From contig NZ_FQZT01000010.1 of assembly GCF_900142125.1 (NCBI RefSeq), forward strand, positions 1-64,000: DNA of 64,000 nucleotides, read 5' to 3'. The stretch's first letter is position 1, and each line of letters starts with the position of its first letter. The notes under the pieces are model-generated. The model worked only from the letters and a program-made list of their open reading frames with translations, was not told the DNA's origin and did not search any database. This DNA comes from Malonomonas rubra DSM 5091 (GTDB lineage: Bacteria; Desulfobacterota; Desulfuromonadia; Desulfuromonadales; Geopsychrobacteraceae). Shown here in pieces: positions 1 through 8,589 of this stretch. The position numbers were made by a program, and so were the translations under genes.

Positions 1-1
1 T

Positions 2-286
2 GAAGGCTATTCTCACAAAGCCATCATTCAGAGCAAGACCGCCGAAAAAGAAAGCGTGCTGCCGGGCGTCCACTTGGTAACGTCACTAGCAAAGCGGGTT
101 ATGCTCGGCACCTTCCAGGGGCGCTTTGACCCGCAGTATTTGCAGCGCTACCTGGATGAATATGTCTTTCGCTTCAATCGCCGTAGCTGCAGAGCAGTTG
201 GTAAGCGATTTTGGCGAATCATGCAACAAGCCGCTCAATCAGCGCCAGTTCCTTTGAAGAATCTGGTTCTGGAACCTGCTACTTGA
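2..286 (+). pseudogene. IS1595-family transposase, C-terminal part (cut by window edge)
   Basis: The frame is open from the window edge to a TGA and encodes about 94 residues. The segment LPGVHLVTSLAKR..LGTFQG, followed by YLDEYVFRFNRR, is the typical C-terminal block of IS1595-family (DDE-type) transposases. The catalytic N-terminal part lies outside the window, so I cannot tell whether the element is intact. The right end of the element is probably near position 302, because the following zupT gene loses its expected sequence there. The call rests on family pattern recognition without alignment. Confidence 0.75.
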
Positions 287-999
287 GCGAGGTGGATAAC
301 CAGAAAGACCATAATCCCGGCAACGACCGCGAAAAGAAGGCCAAAAACAAAATCATTGAAAAACTGGAACAACAGGAAGAAGCCGATAATGGCCCCGACC
401 GGCTCGGACAACCCGGAGAGAAACGACAGACCGAAAGCCTTCTTCCGGCTGTTGGTCGCGTAATATAGCGGAACTGAGACAGCGATTCCTTCCGGGATAT
501 TGTGAATCGCAATTGCACCGGCGATACTCATGCCCAGCGCGGGGTCCTGCAAGCCACCGACAAAGGTCGCCAAACCTTCGGGAAAGTTGTGAATCGCAAT
601 CGCCAAAGCAGAAAAAAGTCCCATGCGATGCAACTTCTGACGCTTGAGTTCCTCATCGTCCATTTCATCAACATCACGTATTTCATGTGGGTTTTCATAG
701 CTTGGAACAAACTTGTCGATCAGCGCTATCAGCATTATTCCTGCAAAGAAGGCAAGCGTCGTGTAGAGATAGCCCTGAAATTCTCCCGCAGCCGCAGTGA
801 GAGCATCACGTGCTTTGACAAATATTTCCACCAGCGAGACATAAATCATCACGCCCGCAGAAAAACCAAGAGAAACGGTCAGAAAACGCGTGTTTGTGCT
901 TTTCGCGAAGAATGCCAATGCACTGCCGACACCTGTCGACAAACCGGCAAAAACGGTCAAACCGAATGCGAACAGAACCGACCCCATGTCGTAATTCAC
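235..999 (-). CDS. zupT: ZIP-family zinc transporter ZupT, C-terminus replaced by insertion sequence
   Basis: This is a multi-pass inner-membrane divalent metal (zinc) importer of the ZIP/ZupT family. The two signature metal-binding helices are visible as HNFPEG and HNIPEG in the middle of the protein. GTG at 999 is preferred because GGGGGAG lies six bases upstream; a TTG at 1014 is also possible. After ..VAGIMVF the family normally continues with a conserved SLDELLP-like helix. Here the frame instead runs into antisense transposase sequence and ends 286-235. About 30-40 C-terminal residues, including the last membrane helix, therefore seem to be lost, and function is doubtful. Confidence 0.8.
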   Translation of the reverse strand: MNYDMGSVLFAFGLTVFAGLSTGVGSALAFFAKSTNTRFLTVSLGFSAGVMIYVSLVEIFVKARDALTAAAGEFQGYLYTTLAFFAGIMLIALIDKFVPSYENPHEIRDVDEMDDEELKRQKLHRMGLFSALAIAIHNFPEGLATFVGGLQDPALGMSIAGAIAIHNIPEGIAVSVPLYYATNSRKKAFGLSFLSGLSEPVGAIIGFFLLFQFFNDFVFGLLFAVVAGIMVFLVIHLAQVAGSRTRFFKGTGAD

Positions 1000-1093
1000 G
1001 GAGTTCTCCCCCAAAGAAATTTACTGGTAATGAATGAACAGGCAAAAGATTACTTTATCTGTTATAGATTGTAAATAAAATTACATAAGATAA

Positions 1094-2227
1094 TCAGGTG
1101 CGTTCAAATGGCTCGTAAAGCCTCTTGTATTCGTCCTGGGCATAACGATCGGTCATGCTGGCAATATAGTCACAGATAACCCTTTGCGTGCCGAATTGAT
1201 CAAACCTTTGCTGGTATTTTTCCGGTAAAAGTGACGGGTTGCTACTGTAGTTTTCAAACAGCAGCGTCAGGAAGCGTTCAGCCTTTACCCGCATACGCTC
1301 GACTTTATGATGGCGATAAAGCTTGGCGTAGAGAAATTTTTTCAACTGTTGGTTTAATTGCTTCATTTCGGGACTGAAGCTGGCGAGATTCTTTGGCTGG
1401 ATCCGGATATCCGCCTGGCTGCGTATATTAGCGTTATCGATTTTCCGTGCTGTGGTCGCGACGAGATCGTGGATCAATGCACTGATCAGGTAACTGATGG
1501 TTTGCAGCGTCTGTCTGCGTTCATCCAATGCCGGGAACTTCTCGCCCACCTTCGCCCAGGTTTTCTGCCAGAGCTCCACCTGCGAAAGATCTTGAAGACT
1601 GATAAAACCCGCCTTCAGGCCGTCATCAATATCATGGTTGTTGTAAGCGATTTCATCAGCCAGATCGATAATCTGCGCTTCCAGTGTCGGCCGTTCATCC
1701 GGCGCATACGCTTCGATCGCTGAATTTCCGGCAGCATCATAGTCGGAAGAATGCTTGATGATCCCCTCCCGCACCTCCCAACTAAGATTCAAACCGTCAA
1801 AATCAGGGTAGCGGTGTTCAAGAGTTTCAACGATGCGCAAGGATTGCCGGTTATGTTCAAAGCCACCGTAATCCTTCATCAGCCGATTGAGAGCATCTTC
1901 GCCAGTGTGGCCGAAAGGAGTGTGACCAAGATCGTGTGCCAGGGCCAAGGCTTCAACCAGGTCTTCGTTGAGCCGCAGACTTCGTGCGATACCGCGAGCA
2001 ATTTGCGCAACTTCCAGTGAATGTGTCAATCGTGTCCGGTAGTAATCCCCCTCATGGTTGACGAAAACCTGGGTTTTATACTCCAGTCGACGAAACGCGG
2101 CACAATGGATAATTCGGTCACGATCCCGCTCATAAGCGAGACGGACATCTTTGTAAGGCTCTTCATGGGCACGTCCACGGCTCTCTTCACTGTGGGCGGC
2201 ATAATCCGCTAATCCGTTCTGACGCAT
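1094..2227 (-). CDS. dgt: Deoxyguanosinetriphosphate triphosphohydrolase-like protein
   Basis: This is an HD-domain dNTP triphosphohydrolase that would release tripolyphosphate from dGTP and related nucleotides and so affect dNTP pools in the cytoplasm. The HD superfamily residues are clear: H69 in RLTHSLEV, then HD at 98-99 followed by LGHTPFGH. The N-terminal RDRDRIIHCAAFRRLEYKTQV block is typical of the dGTPase-like subfamily, and 377 aa is a normal length for the short form. It starts at ATG and stands alone; the neighbouring zupT remnant and LysE gene show no functional link. Substrate preference cannot be read from sequence. Confidence 0.9.
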   Translation of the reverse strand: MRQNGLADYAAHSEESRGRAHEEPYKDVRLAYERDRDRIIHCAAFRRLEYKTQVFVNHEGDYYRTRLTHSLEVAQIARGIARSLRLNEDLVEALALAHDLGHTPFGHTGEDALNRLMKDYGGFEHNRQSLRIVETLEHRYPDFDGLNLSWEVREGIIKHSSDYDAAGNSAIEAYAPDERPTLEAQIIDLADEIAYNNHDIDDGLKAGFISLQDLSQVELWQKTWAKVGEKFPALDERRQTLQTISYLISALIHDLVATTARKIDNANIRSQADIRIQPKNLASFSPEMKQLNQQLKKFLYAKLYRHHKVERMRVKAERFLTLLFENYSSNPSLLPEKYQQRFDQFGTQRVICDYIASMTDRYAQDEYKRLYEPFERT

Positions 2228-2294
2228 AGCTTTACCTTTCAGTTCTGTGTTTGCACCCTGAATATAATAGCCGCAAAAGACAGACTATGTCACA

Positions 2295-2921
2295 CTAGCC
2301 TTTTAGCAGTTTGCCCCCAAGCAGAATCAACATGCAGCCGAGCACACTTTTGATAAGCGGTTGCAGCCGGAGAAAGTTGCCCTGTACTCTGCGGTCGGAA
2401 ATCACTAACGCCATTAACGCATACCAGCTGAAAGAAATAAGAAACATGCTGATGGCGAGAAAAATTTTCGCCCAGAGTGGAAAGTGATTTTCAATCATCA
2501 GGGTAAACAGGCTCAGGTAAAAAGCCCAGGCTTTCGGGTTCGTCAGGTTTGTCAGCAGTCCAGTGTAGTAGGCCGCTTTCGCTGATATCGAGAGCCCACT
2601 GTTCGTGGGATTTGTGCTGACCATCTGTTGCCGACAGCTCAGCAGCGTACTGATGCCGAGATAAATCAAGTAACCCCCGCCAAGATAACGGATAAGTGTC
2701 GAAAAGTATGGCAGTGTACTGATCAGGACAATCAGCCCCAAAAGACCGGCAATGGCAAAAATCCCGCTGCCGGTTGCGACACCTAAGGCAGAATACAAGC
2801 CGGTACGGCGTGAATCACTGAGCGACCGATTGACAACGAAGATAAAATTAGGACCAGGGCTGATAATCGCGACAGTGAAAATCAACAGCATTGAGCAGAT
2901 GTTGAACCAGATGTCTTCCAT
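2295..2921 (-). CDS. LysE/RhtB-family amino-acid exporter
   Basis: This is a small inner-membrane exporter of the LysE/RhtB superfamily (208 aa, about six hydrophobic helices). The N-terminal IISPGPNFIFVV is the conserved SPGP signature, and NPKAWAFYLSL is the second conserved block. An upstream TTG would give a longer protein, but the ATG at 2921 aligns with the usual family start. The substrate (amino acid, homoserine lactone or similar) is unknown. The gene is divergent from rsmD, and the two share an intergenic region of less than 90 bp. Confidence 0.85.
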   Translation of the reverse strand: MEDIWFNICSMLLIFTVAIISPGPNFIFVVNRSLSDSRRTGLYSALGVATGSGIFAIAGLLGLIVLISTLPYFSTLIRYLGGGYLIYLGISTLLSCRQQMVSTNPTNSGLSISAKAAYYTGLLTNLTNPKAWAFYLSLFTLMIENHFPLWAKIFLAISMFLISFSWYALMALVISDRRVQGNFLRLQPLIKSVLGCMLILLGGKLLKG

Positions 2922-3004
2922 AACAGGTGCTTTCGTCAATATATACTTGCACTTGATCAGCGAGTTCGGCAAAGTGTGCCTGTCCAAAAGGAGTCAATAG
3001 TAGC

Positions 3005-3565
3005 ATGAGAATCATCAGTGGAACAGCGCGCGGACGCCAGCTGGCTGCTTTTGTCGGCAGCGGTATCAGACCGACACCGGACCGGGTGCGAGAAGCGCTT
3101 TTCAGTATCTTGCAGAGCCGACTTGGCACATTTCATGGCCTTAAAATTCTTGAGTTGTTTGCCGGCAGCGGAGCGCAATCTCTCGAAGCTCTCAGTCGCG
3201 GAGCTGACTCTGCAATTGCCGTCGACTCCAGCGCCCAATCCTGTAAGCTGATCAAGGAAAATGCGCAGCGCTGCAAGCTGGAAGATCGCCTGCAGATTGT
3301 CAGGCAAGATGTCTTTGCTGCGCTCTCGCAGGTATCTGGATATGCCCCCTTCGACCTGATTCTGCTCGACCCACCCTACAACAAACAACTCATTCCACGC
3401 GCTCTGCAGGAGATAGAAACCTTGCAACTACTCAGCGAAGATGGAATAATCTGTGCCGAATCGGCCTCTAATGAAGTGATTGATGATTGCGGGAAGCTTA
3501 CTTTAATTGCCAGCCGCAAGTATGGATCCTCAACGATCCACCTGTTTTCCTGGAATGAGGACTGA
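3005..3565 (+). CDS. rsmD: 16S rRNA (guanine(966)-N(2))-methyltransferase RsmD
   Basis: This SAM-dependent methyltransferase modifies G966 (E. coli numbering) of 16S rRNA in the assembled small subunit. Visible marks are the N-terminal RIISGTARGR, the SAM-binding loop LFAGSG (51-56) and the catalytic DPPY (122-125) of N2/N6 methyltransferases. Its 186 aa matches the family. An AGGAG lies about 12 bases before the ATG. It is directly coupled to coaD, whose ATG begins one base after its TGA; the rsmD-coaD pairing is very common in bacteria. Confidence 0.95.
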   Translation: MRIISGTARGRQLAAFVGSGIRPTPDRVREALFSILQSRLGTFHGLKILELFAGSGAQSLEALSRGADSAIAVDSSAQSCKLIKENAQRCKLEDRLQIVRQDVFAALSQVSGYAPFDLILLDPPYNKQLIPRALQEIETLQLLSEDGIICAESASNEVIDDCGKLTLIASRKYGSSTIHLFSWNED

Positions 3566-3566
3566 A

Positions 3567-4058
3567 ATGAACCGACACATTGCCATATACCCCGGCTCCT
3601 TCGACCCTTTTACCAACGGTCACCTCGACATTGTCAATCGTGGCCTGGAAATTTTTGAAAAACTGATTATCGCTGTTGCCTGTAATTCTGAAAAAAATGG
3701 GTTTTTCACGTTCCAGGAGCGAGTCGACCTGATCACTGAACTGGTCGCTGACAATCCGCGTGTCGAAGTTGAAGCCCTGGACGGTCTGCTGGTCGATTAC
3801 GTTGTCAAAAAGGAAGCTCGGGTTATCCTGCGAGGTTTGCGGGCGGTTTCCGACTTTGAATTTGAATTCCAGCTGGCGCAGATGAATCACACCGTCTGCG
3901 AGCAGGTAGAAACCCTGTTCATGATGACCTCGCCGGAATGCGCTTATTTAAGCTCGTCGGTGGTGAAAGAGGTCGGTCGATTGGGCGGTGATGTCAGCAA
4001 GTTTGTACCGCCGCCTGTCCTGCGGGCACTCCAGAAAAAGTTTGCTGAGATGAAGTAA
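3567..4058 (+). CDS. coaD: Pantetheine-phosphate adenylyltransferase (CoA biosynthesis)
   Basis: The enzyme transfers AMP from ATP to 4'-phosphopantetheine, giving dephospho-CoA, the penultimate step of CoA synthesis. The 163-aa protein starts MNRHIAIYPGSFDPFTNGH, with the nucleotidyltransferase TxGH-type motif at 16-19, and has YLSSSVVKEV near the C-terminus. The ATG at 3567 was chosen because it gives the canonical N-terminus and has GAGG upstream inside the rsmD tail; the longer frame upstream lies within rsmD. It is the last gene of a two-gene operon closed by a strong hairpin. Confidence 0.97.
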   Translation: MNRHIAIYPGSFDPFTNGHLDIVNRGLEIFEKLIIAVACNSEKNGFFTFQERVDLITELVADNPRVEVEALDGLLVDYVVKKEARVILRGLRAVSDFEFEFQLAQMNHTVCEQVETLFMMTSPECAYLSSSVVKEVGRLGGDVSKFVPPPVLRALQKKFAEMK

Positions 4059-4061
4059 CAC

Positions 4062-4086
4062 AAAGGGCGCTTACTAAGCGCCCTTT
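4062..4086. terminator. Bidirectional intrinsic terminator between coaD and creatininase-family gene
   Basis: A perfect 11-bp hairpin (AAAGGGCGCTT / AAGCGCCCTTT) has a 3-base loop ACT and A/T runs on both sides. It sits between two convergent genes, four bases after the coaD stop and directly before the stop of the minus-strand gene, so it can serve both. Confidence 0.85.
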
Positions 4087-4087
4087 T

Positions 4088-4807
4088 CTATTCCTGCCAG
4101 TTTTCCATGCGGTCGACAAAAGTATTCAACTCTTGGACGACCAGTTTCTCCAGTTTTGCCCCCTTTTCAGCCGACGCTTTGCCCGGGTCTCCCCAAACTC
4201 CGCCCGGCCAATATTTCTGTTTATCGCGCACCAGCATGCCGACCGGAAAGTCTGGAAATTCCCTTTCAGCCGTCCCTTTGACCAACTGTGGATGGCTGTG
4301 GAGCATACGTGACGTCTCGATTTCCCCTGCGTGTGAATCCCCGTCCGTTTCAATCAGCTCTTTTCCAACTTTAGCCGCGATCATGTATTCCGTCAAAACA
4401 GCGATTTTTATATCCGGATACTGCTGTAAAAGCATTTCCCCGGCATCGGTCAAAGTTGCCATGTGGGTTCCACCTGCATGGCCGCTGATCAGAACAAAAT
4501 TACGCAGTCCCTGCCGATACAGAGCAGAAACGACATCGAGGGTGAGTACCTTCAGAGTCTCCGTAGAGATACTTAAGGTGCCGGGGTGATTGAAAGTCGA
4601 ACGGCAGACACCATAATGAATCGGCGGAGCGATAAAGATATCACGAACCTCCGCAAGTTTCCTGCCGACTTCGCTAGCATGCAGGGTGTCTGTATCGAGT
4701 GGCAGATGAGTGCCATGCTCTTCAGTTGAACCAAAGGGAACCAGGACAGTCCGGGTTTTTTCCAGCCCGGCAGTGAACTCGTTCATGGTCATATTGGAGA
4801 TAATCAT
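4088..4807 (-). CDS. Creatininase-family amidohydrolase
   Basis: This is a cytoplasmic metal-dependent hydrolase of the creatininase/creatinine amidohydrolase fold (239 aa). The metal-binding pattern is present as PFGSTEEHGTHLPLDTD near the N-terminus, SGHAGGTH in the middle and GDSHAGEIETS further on. The family includes creatininase, riboflavin-pathway formamide hydrolases and the mycofactocin peptidase MftE, so the substrate cannot be assigned. No mycofactocin genes are nearby. It follows queE on the same strand with about 40 bases between, but no queuosine role is established. Confidence 0.82.
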   Translation of the reverse strand: MIISNMTMNEFTAGLEKTRTVLVPFGSTEEHGTHLPLDTDTLHASEVGRKLAEVRDIFIAPPIHYGVCRSTFNHPGTLSISTETLKVLTLDVVSALYRQGLRNFVLISGHAGGTHMATLTDAGEMLLQQYPDIKIAVLTEYMIAAKVGKELIETDGDSHAGEIETSRMLHSHPQLVKGTAEREFPDFPVGMLVRDKQKYWPGGVWGDPGKASAEKGAKLEKLVVQELNTFVDRMENWQE

Positions 4808-4846
4808 AATACTCAGCAGTTTGTTAATGTATAACTTTATCTATAG

Positions 4847-5602
4847 CTAAAGAAGTCCAAGATAAACATGAGTTTGTGGGATTATACGTACGTTTGGGTT
4901 TATTGCCGCAACAACATCCTGCATCTTCAGTAAATGCTGGGTACCCATCCCCGGTTTGGCTTCGATCGTTACCGGCTGCAAAATCAAGCTGATGTTCTCA
5001 GAAACCGAAGAAACAATCTCAGCGGCCTTTTGCAATTCGGCATCTGTCGTTTCCCTGCCGACAACAATTTTTACGTAACATTGCGTGCGATTGGCGATCT
5101 CGAGAAAACAACGCTGAAGCTCCCAGTCAGTTTTCTCACCAGACATCGATTCAAGCTTGATGTCCATCGAAACCCAGTCGATCTGGCTAATGAGTGTTTC
5201 CAGCTGATCGGGCAGAGTCCCATTCGTTTCCAGATAGATCGGTAGCAGTTTACGCAGAACAGGCAAACACTCTTGCAACAAATCTGCATGCAGCAAAGGC
5301 TCACCACCTGTCAGGCTGAACGAATGATGAACTCCGGGAGCCTTGGCGCACCAATCACTGAAGGTTTCCATCAATCGCGGCAAAGAAACCGGGTTTTCCA
5401 GTTCAATTATGGTGCCGCTTCCTGGAGGGTTTTCCAGCAGACAGCTTTTGGTGGAAGCAAAGGGAGTATCGCAGTAATTGCAGTTCAGATTACAGTTCGG
5501 CAGTCGCAGGAAGATCTGGCGACAGCCGACCAGCAGCCCCTCCCCCTGGATGGAGGAGAAGGCTTCGATCAAAGGAAGGTCAATCTGCGGTATAGCTGGC
5601 AC
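4847..5602 (-). CDS. queE: 7-carboxy-7-deazaguanine synthase (radical SAM)
   Basis: QueE converts 6-carboxytetrahydropterin to 7-carboxy-7-deazaguanine in the queuosine precursor (preQ0) pathway. The family-specific CX3CX2C cluster motif (C37, C41, C44 in NCNLNCNYCDT) binds the 4Fe-4S cluster, and SLTGGEPLLH is the GGE motif. The start is set at GTG 5602, inside the end of queD, because the conserved QIDLPLIEAFSSIQGEG follows at once. The frame is open further upstream but antisense-like there. It overlaps queD by 23 bases, so the two are translationally coupled. Confidence 0.92.
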   Translation of the reverse strand: MPAIPQIDLPLIEAFSSIQGEGLLVGCRQIFLRLPNCNLNCNYCDTPFASTKSCLLENPPGSGTIIELENPVSLPRLMETFSDWCAKAPGVHHSFSLTGGEPLLHADLLQECLPVLRKLLPIYLETNGTLPDQLETLISQIDWVSMDIKLESMSGEKTDWELQRCFLEIANRTQCYVKIVVGRETTDAELQKAAEIVSSVSENISLILQPVTIEAKPGMGTQHLLKMQDVVAAINPNVRIIPQTHVYLGLL

Positions 5603-5951
5603 AGGCGTTATCCGATTCCCAGACGGTGACGCGTTCGACAATGACGCCGCTTCCCTGCAGATCGTCGACCAGTTCATCAAAAACATACTTGGAAATCCGC
5701 TCGGACGAGGTGCTGACCCCCTTGAACGGCTCAAGATCATTCAGATACTTATGGTCAAGGAAGTCCATAACTTTATTGGTTTTTTTCTTGAGAATTTTGA
5801 AGTCAATGCCAAGACCTGCATCATCGAGGGTGCTGGTTTTGACCGTCACTTCAACCTTCCAGTTATGACCGTGCAGGTTTTCGCAATCGCCGTCGTAATT
5901 CAAAAGATTGTGCGCGGCGGCAAAGTGGGTCTGTATCGTCAAATGGTACAT
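5580..5951 (-). CDS. queD: 6-carboxytetrahydropterin synthase
   Basis: QueD makes 6-carboxy-5,6,7,8-tetrahydropterin from dihydroneopterin triphosphate, the step before QueE. Zinc ligands H14, H27 and H29 (FAAAH, LHGHNW) and the catalytic C23 are present, and WESD near the C-terminus matches the family. A GGAG lies five bases from the ATG. Its 123 aa is typical. With queE it forms a two-gene queuosine block; other que genes are not in the window. Confidence 0.95.
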   Translation of the reverse strand: MYHLTIQTHFAAAHNLLNYDGDCENLHGHNWKVEVTVKTSTLDDAGLGIDFKILKKKTNKVMDFLDHKYLNDLEPFKGVSTSSERISKYVFDELVDDLQGSGVIVERVTVWESDNACASYTAD

Positions 5952-5970
5952 TTAAGCTCCTGTTGTTCGA

Positions 5971-6156
5971 TCAGAAATGAAGATCGTCTTCCATGTCACG
6001 TTGCGGGGCCTTGCCACCGTCAATCGCGTATTCTTCGTTCGCCCAATTACCCAGATCGACCATACGGCAGTTTTCCGAACAGAACGGGCGTGACTCATTT
6101 CCCTGCCACGCGGTTTCAGCACCGCAGCGGGGACATTTTACTTTCAGGTTCGTCAT
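5971..6156 (-). CDS. yacG: DNA gyrase inhibitor YacG-like zinc protein
   Basis: This 61-aa zinc-binding protein of the YacG family has a CX2C-X14-CX3C pattern (C8, C11, C26, C30), with CPRCGAE and RPFCSENC being the signature. RMVDLGNWANEEYAI following the last cysteines is the conserved acidic stretch. E. coli YacG binds GyrB and inhibits gyrase; that role is inferred here from homology. It is encoded 19 bases upstream of queD on the same strand. Confidence 0.93.
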   Translation of the reverse strand: MTNLKVKCPRCGAETAWQGNESRPFCSENCRMVDLGNWANEEYAIDGGKAPQRDMEDDLHF

Positions 6157-6266
6157 TTATCCACTATACAAAGAAAGTTTTCAGAATAGCAACTTGCTGT
6201 TTTTAAGTGATGTAGAGAGGAACATCAAGGGTTCAGCGTTTTAGCACAGTTTCGGGAAAAAATCGA

Positions 6267-8012
6267 TCAGTGATTCTTCTGCAGCAGCATTGATAATTGT
6301 TCGGCGGGAACCGCTTTACTGAAAAGGAAGCCTTGAAACTGGGTGCAATCGAGTTGCTGCAGAAAATCACGTTCGGAATGCAGCTCAACCCCTTCTGCCA
6401 CCGTCGACAGGTTTAGGCTTTTGGCGAGATAAATGATTGTGGACACGATCGCGCGGCTATTGTTGTTTTGAGAAACTTCCATAATAAAGCTGCGATCAAT
6501 TTTCAGTTCATCGAGAGGAATTCTCCGCAGGTAACTGAGGGAAGAATACCCGGTTCCGAAGTCATCTATCGACAACTTGATGCCGAGTTCACGCAGCTTG
6601 CCGAACAGTTCGATCTTTCTTTCCACATCAGAGATAAGGAAACTTTCGGTCAGTTCAAAGGTAAGGTAGTTCGAATCAACTCCCGTTTCGGCAATGATAC
6701 TCTGAACAAAAGGCAAAAAATCCTTATCGCCCAACTGCTTGGCCGACAGGTTCACCGCCAGGTTGATACGGTTGCCGTGCTGGTGCCATTCCCGCAATTG
6801 CTTGCACGCCTCCTTCAGGCACCAATTGCCAATCGGCACAATCAAACCCGTCTCTTCGGCATGCGGCAGAAATTTGTCGGGGAAAATCAGCTCTCCGTTT
6901 GGTTGCCAGCGAATCAAAGCTTCAGCACCCGTCACCCGCCCCGTTCCCAAATCGACTTTCGGCTGATAGTAAAGCAGAAATTCTTCGTTCGTGAGCCCCT
7001 GACGCAAACTGGCATCGAGCTGGAGTCGCTTTTCGTATTTCTCGTTGATCTCCTTCGAAGAGAACTGAAAGCTGTTGCCCCCTTGCCGTTTGACAAAATC
7101 TTTGGCGCTTCCCGCCAAACGCATCAACTCAGACAGATCTTCGGCCTCATCCGGATAGACAGCAATGCCGATGCTGGCGGAAACATAATAATCATTCCCT
7201 TCAACATGCATGGTCGCTTCGATCTCACTGTTGATCCGCCGAGCGATCTGAACCACAGATTCAGCGCTAGGCACACGTGTCAGCAGCAGAGAAAAGACAT
7301 TGCGCTCAAGGTGGAACAGCTTGATTTCTGCATCCTGCTTATCAACCAGGTGCACAAGCAGATCGGAATCACGGATAACATTCTGGATCCGTGCCGTCAC
7401 CAAGCGCAACACCGCATCCCCCGCGTTTAAACCGACCGTGTTGTTGATACTGTCAAAATTGTCGATTTCAATGTTCAGCAGCGCAAGCTTGTCATCATGC
7501 CGGGATGCGCTTTTTAAAACCCAGGCCAGATCATCCAGGAACATCTGCTTGTTCGGTAACTGCGTCAAAGTATCGTAATAGGCCAGCTGATTCTGATAGG
7601 CCTTTGAATAAAGGATATTGCGCACCCGCATGCAGAGTTCGAGCGTGTCAAGCGGCTTACTCAGGTAATCGGTCGCTCCCAGTTCAAGCGCCTTTAGCTT
7701 GTTTTCGTCTTCATCACTTGCGGTCAGAATGATGACCGGCAAATATTTGAATTTAGGATGATTTCTCAGGTGTGAGAGAATATCGAAGCCGGAGACTTCC
7801 GGCATTACAAGATCGAGCAGGATCAGCTCAGGGCGTTCGCTTTCGATGACGTCATACGCCTGCAAGGGATCCTGCAGGGCAATCACGTTGCTGTAGCCGT
7901 TATCCCTGAGCATGTCTTCAATGATCGACAGGTTCAGCGCAACATCGTCAATCACCAGCACCTTGGCAGAAAGATGATGTTTAAAGCCGTCATTGATGAA
8001 ATTTGTAACCAA
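6267..8012 (-). CDS. Response regulator with degenerate GGDEF and intact EAL domain
   Basis: This is a three-domain c-di-GMP protein of 581 aa: a receiver domain (about 15-132, phosphoacceptor D67, K119), a GGDEF domain (about 145-320) and an EAL domain (about 330-580). The cyclase signature is degenerate: the site reads ERNVF at 236-240, so diguanylate cyclase activity is unlikely. The EAL domain keeps EAL (364-366), DDFGTG, the KIDRSF lysine, AEGVE and QGFLFS, consistent with an active phosphodiesterase. The start is TTG, preceded by a strong purine-rich GGGGGAG. No sensor kinase lies next to it, so the partner is unknown. Confidence 0.9.
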   Translation of the reverse strand: MVTNFINDGFKHHLSAKVLVIDDVALNLSIIEDMLRDNGYSNVIALQDPLQAYDVIESERPELILLDLVMPEVSGFDILSHLRNHPKFKYLPVIILTASDEDENKLKALELGATDYLSKPLDTLELCMRVRNILYSKAYQNQLAYYDTLTQLPNKQMFLDDLAWVLKSASRHDDKLALLNIEIDNFDSINNTVGLNAGDAVLRLVTARIQNVIRDSDLLVHLVDKQDAEIKLFHLERNVFSLLLTRVPSAESVVQIARRINSEIEATMHVEGNDYYVSASIGIAVYPDEAEDLSELMRLAGSAKDFVKRQGGNSFQFSSKEINEKYEKRLQLDASLRQGLTNEEFLLYYQPKVDLGTGRVTGAEALIRWQPNGELIFPDKFLPHAEETGLIVPIGNWCLKEACKQLREWHQHGNRINLAVNLSAKQLGDKDFLPFVQSIIAETGVDSNYLTFELTESFLISDVERKIELFGKLRELGIKLSIDDFGTGYSSLSYLRRIPLDELKIDRSFIMEVSQNNNSRAIVSTIIYLAKSLNLSTVAEGVELHSERDFLQQLDCTQFQGFLFSKAVPAEQLSMLLQKNH

Positions 8013-8141
8013 ACCGCTCCCCCTTCCCCTCCGAAACAGTATCTATTGTAAAAGCTTGGAGATTTTTAACAACTGAAAAATGGCATTTGAGATTCAATTT
8101 TAATCTCTGCCCGGGAAATGCGTAAGAACTGCTTAAACAAA

Positions 8142-8174
8142 AAAAGAAATCAAGCATTAAACTTGACTTCTTTT
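8142..8174 (-). terminator. Imperfect hairpin after tRNA-Gly relic
   Basis: The arms AAAAGAAATCAAG and CTTGACTTCTTTT pair with one mismatch around a 7-base loop, with T/A runs outside. It lies at the same place relative to the tRNA-Gly relic as the terminator at 18327-18364 does to the intact tRNA-Gly genes, which supports a shared origin of the whole unit, although the stem sequences differ. Confidence 0.55.
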
Positions 8175-8178
8175 TACG

Positions 8179-8253
8179 TGGAGCGGGAAACGAGATTCAA
8201 ACACGCGACGTCAACCTTGGCAAGGTTGCACACAACCACTAAGTTATTCCGGA
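8179..8253 (-). pseudogene. Decayed tRNA-Gly(GCC) copy
   Basis: Over 75 bases this matches the two tRNA-Gly genes near 18.4 kb, including the whole anticodon arm (CAACC-TTGCCAA-GGTTG) and encoded CCA. Three regions are damaged. The 5' acceptor strand reads TCCGGAA instead of GCGGGAA and no longer pairs fully. The D arm has several changes. The T loop reads TTTGAAT instead of TTCGAAT. With the T loop and acceptor stem broken, it is unlikely to yield a functional tRNA. Confidence 0.88.
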
Positions 8254-8424
8254 AAATGCCTATTTAAGCAAAAAAAGCTCTAATGATTTCAGGTGCATTC
8301 GTCATGAAACTCACTGCTTTTGAGATATTTTAACCAGAACATCTAAAGAGGGAAAGCATGATGGCCCAACAGTTTTGCTGATATTCTTTTTCCATGACCT
8401 ACTCCTGGTAAACTAGGGCCCGAA

Positions 8425-8589
8425 TCAGGCCGCTCGTTGCCCCTCCTTATACGTGGTACCGTCACTGATAGAAATAACTTTCTTGATTCCGTTCTCACTT
8501 ATGAACCGATTGATTCGAGCATCCAGATCATTGAGTTCCTTATGCGCCCGGAACGGCTCCAGCGGTTCACCAAAAAGTCTGGCCTTGAT
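8425..8589 (-). pseudogene. Small coding remnant without start codon
   Basis: A 54-codon open frame with protein-like composition (KARLFGEPLEPFRAHKELND, later GIKKVISVSDGTT) begins at ATC, immediately after an in-frame stop, where an ATG would be expected from the following lysine-rich start. There is no ribosome-binding site. It resembles short Geobacter-type hypothetical proteins that I recall only vaguely, so I assign no function. It could be real only if translated from a non-standard start. Confidence 0.35.
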
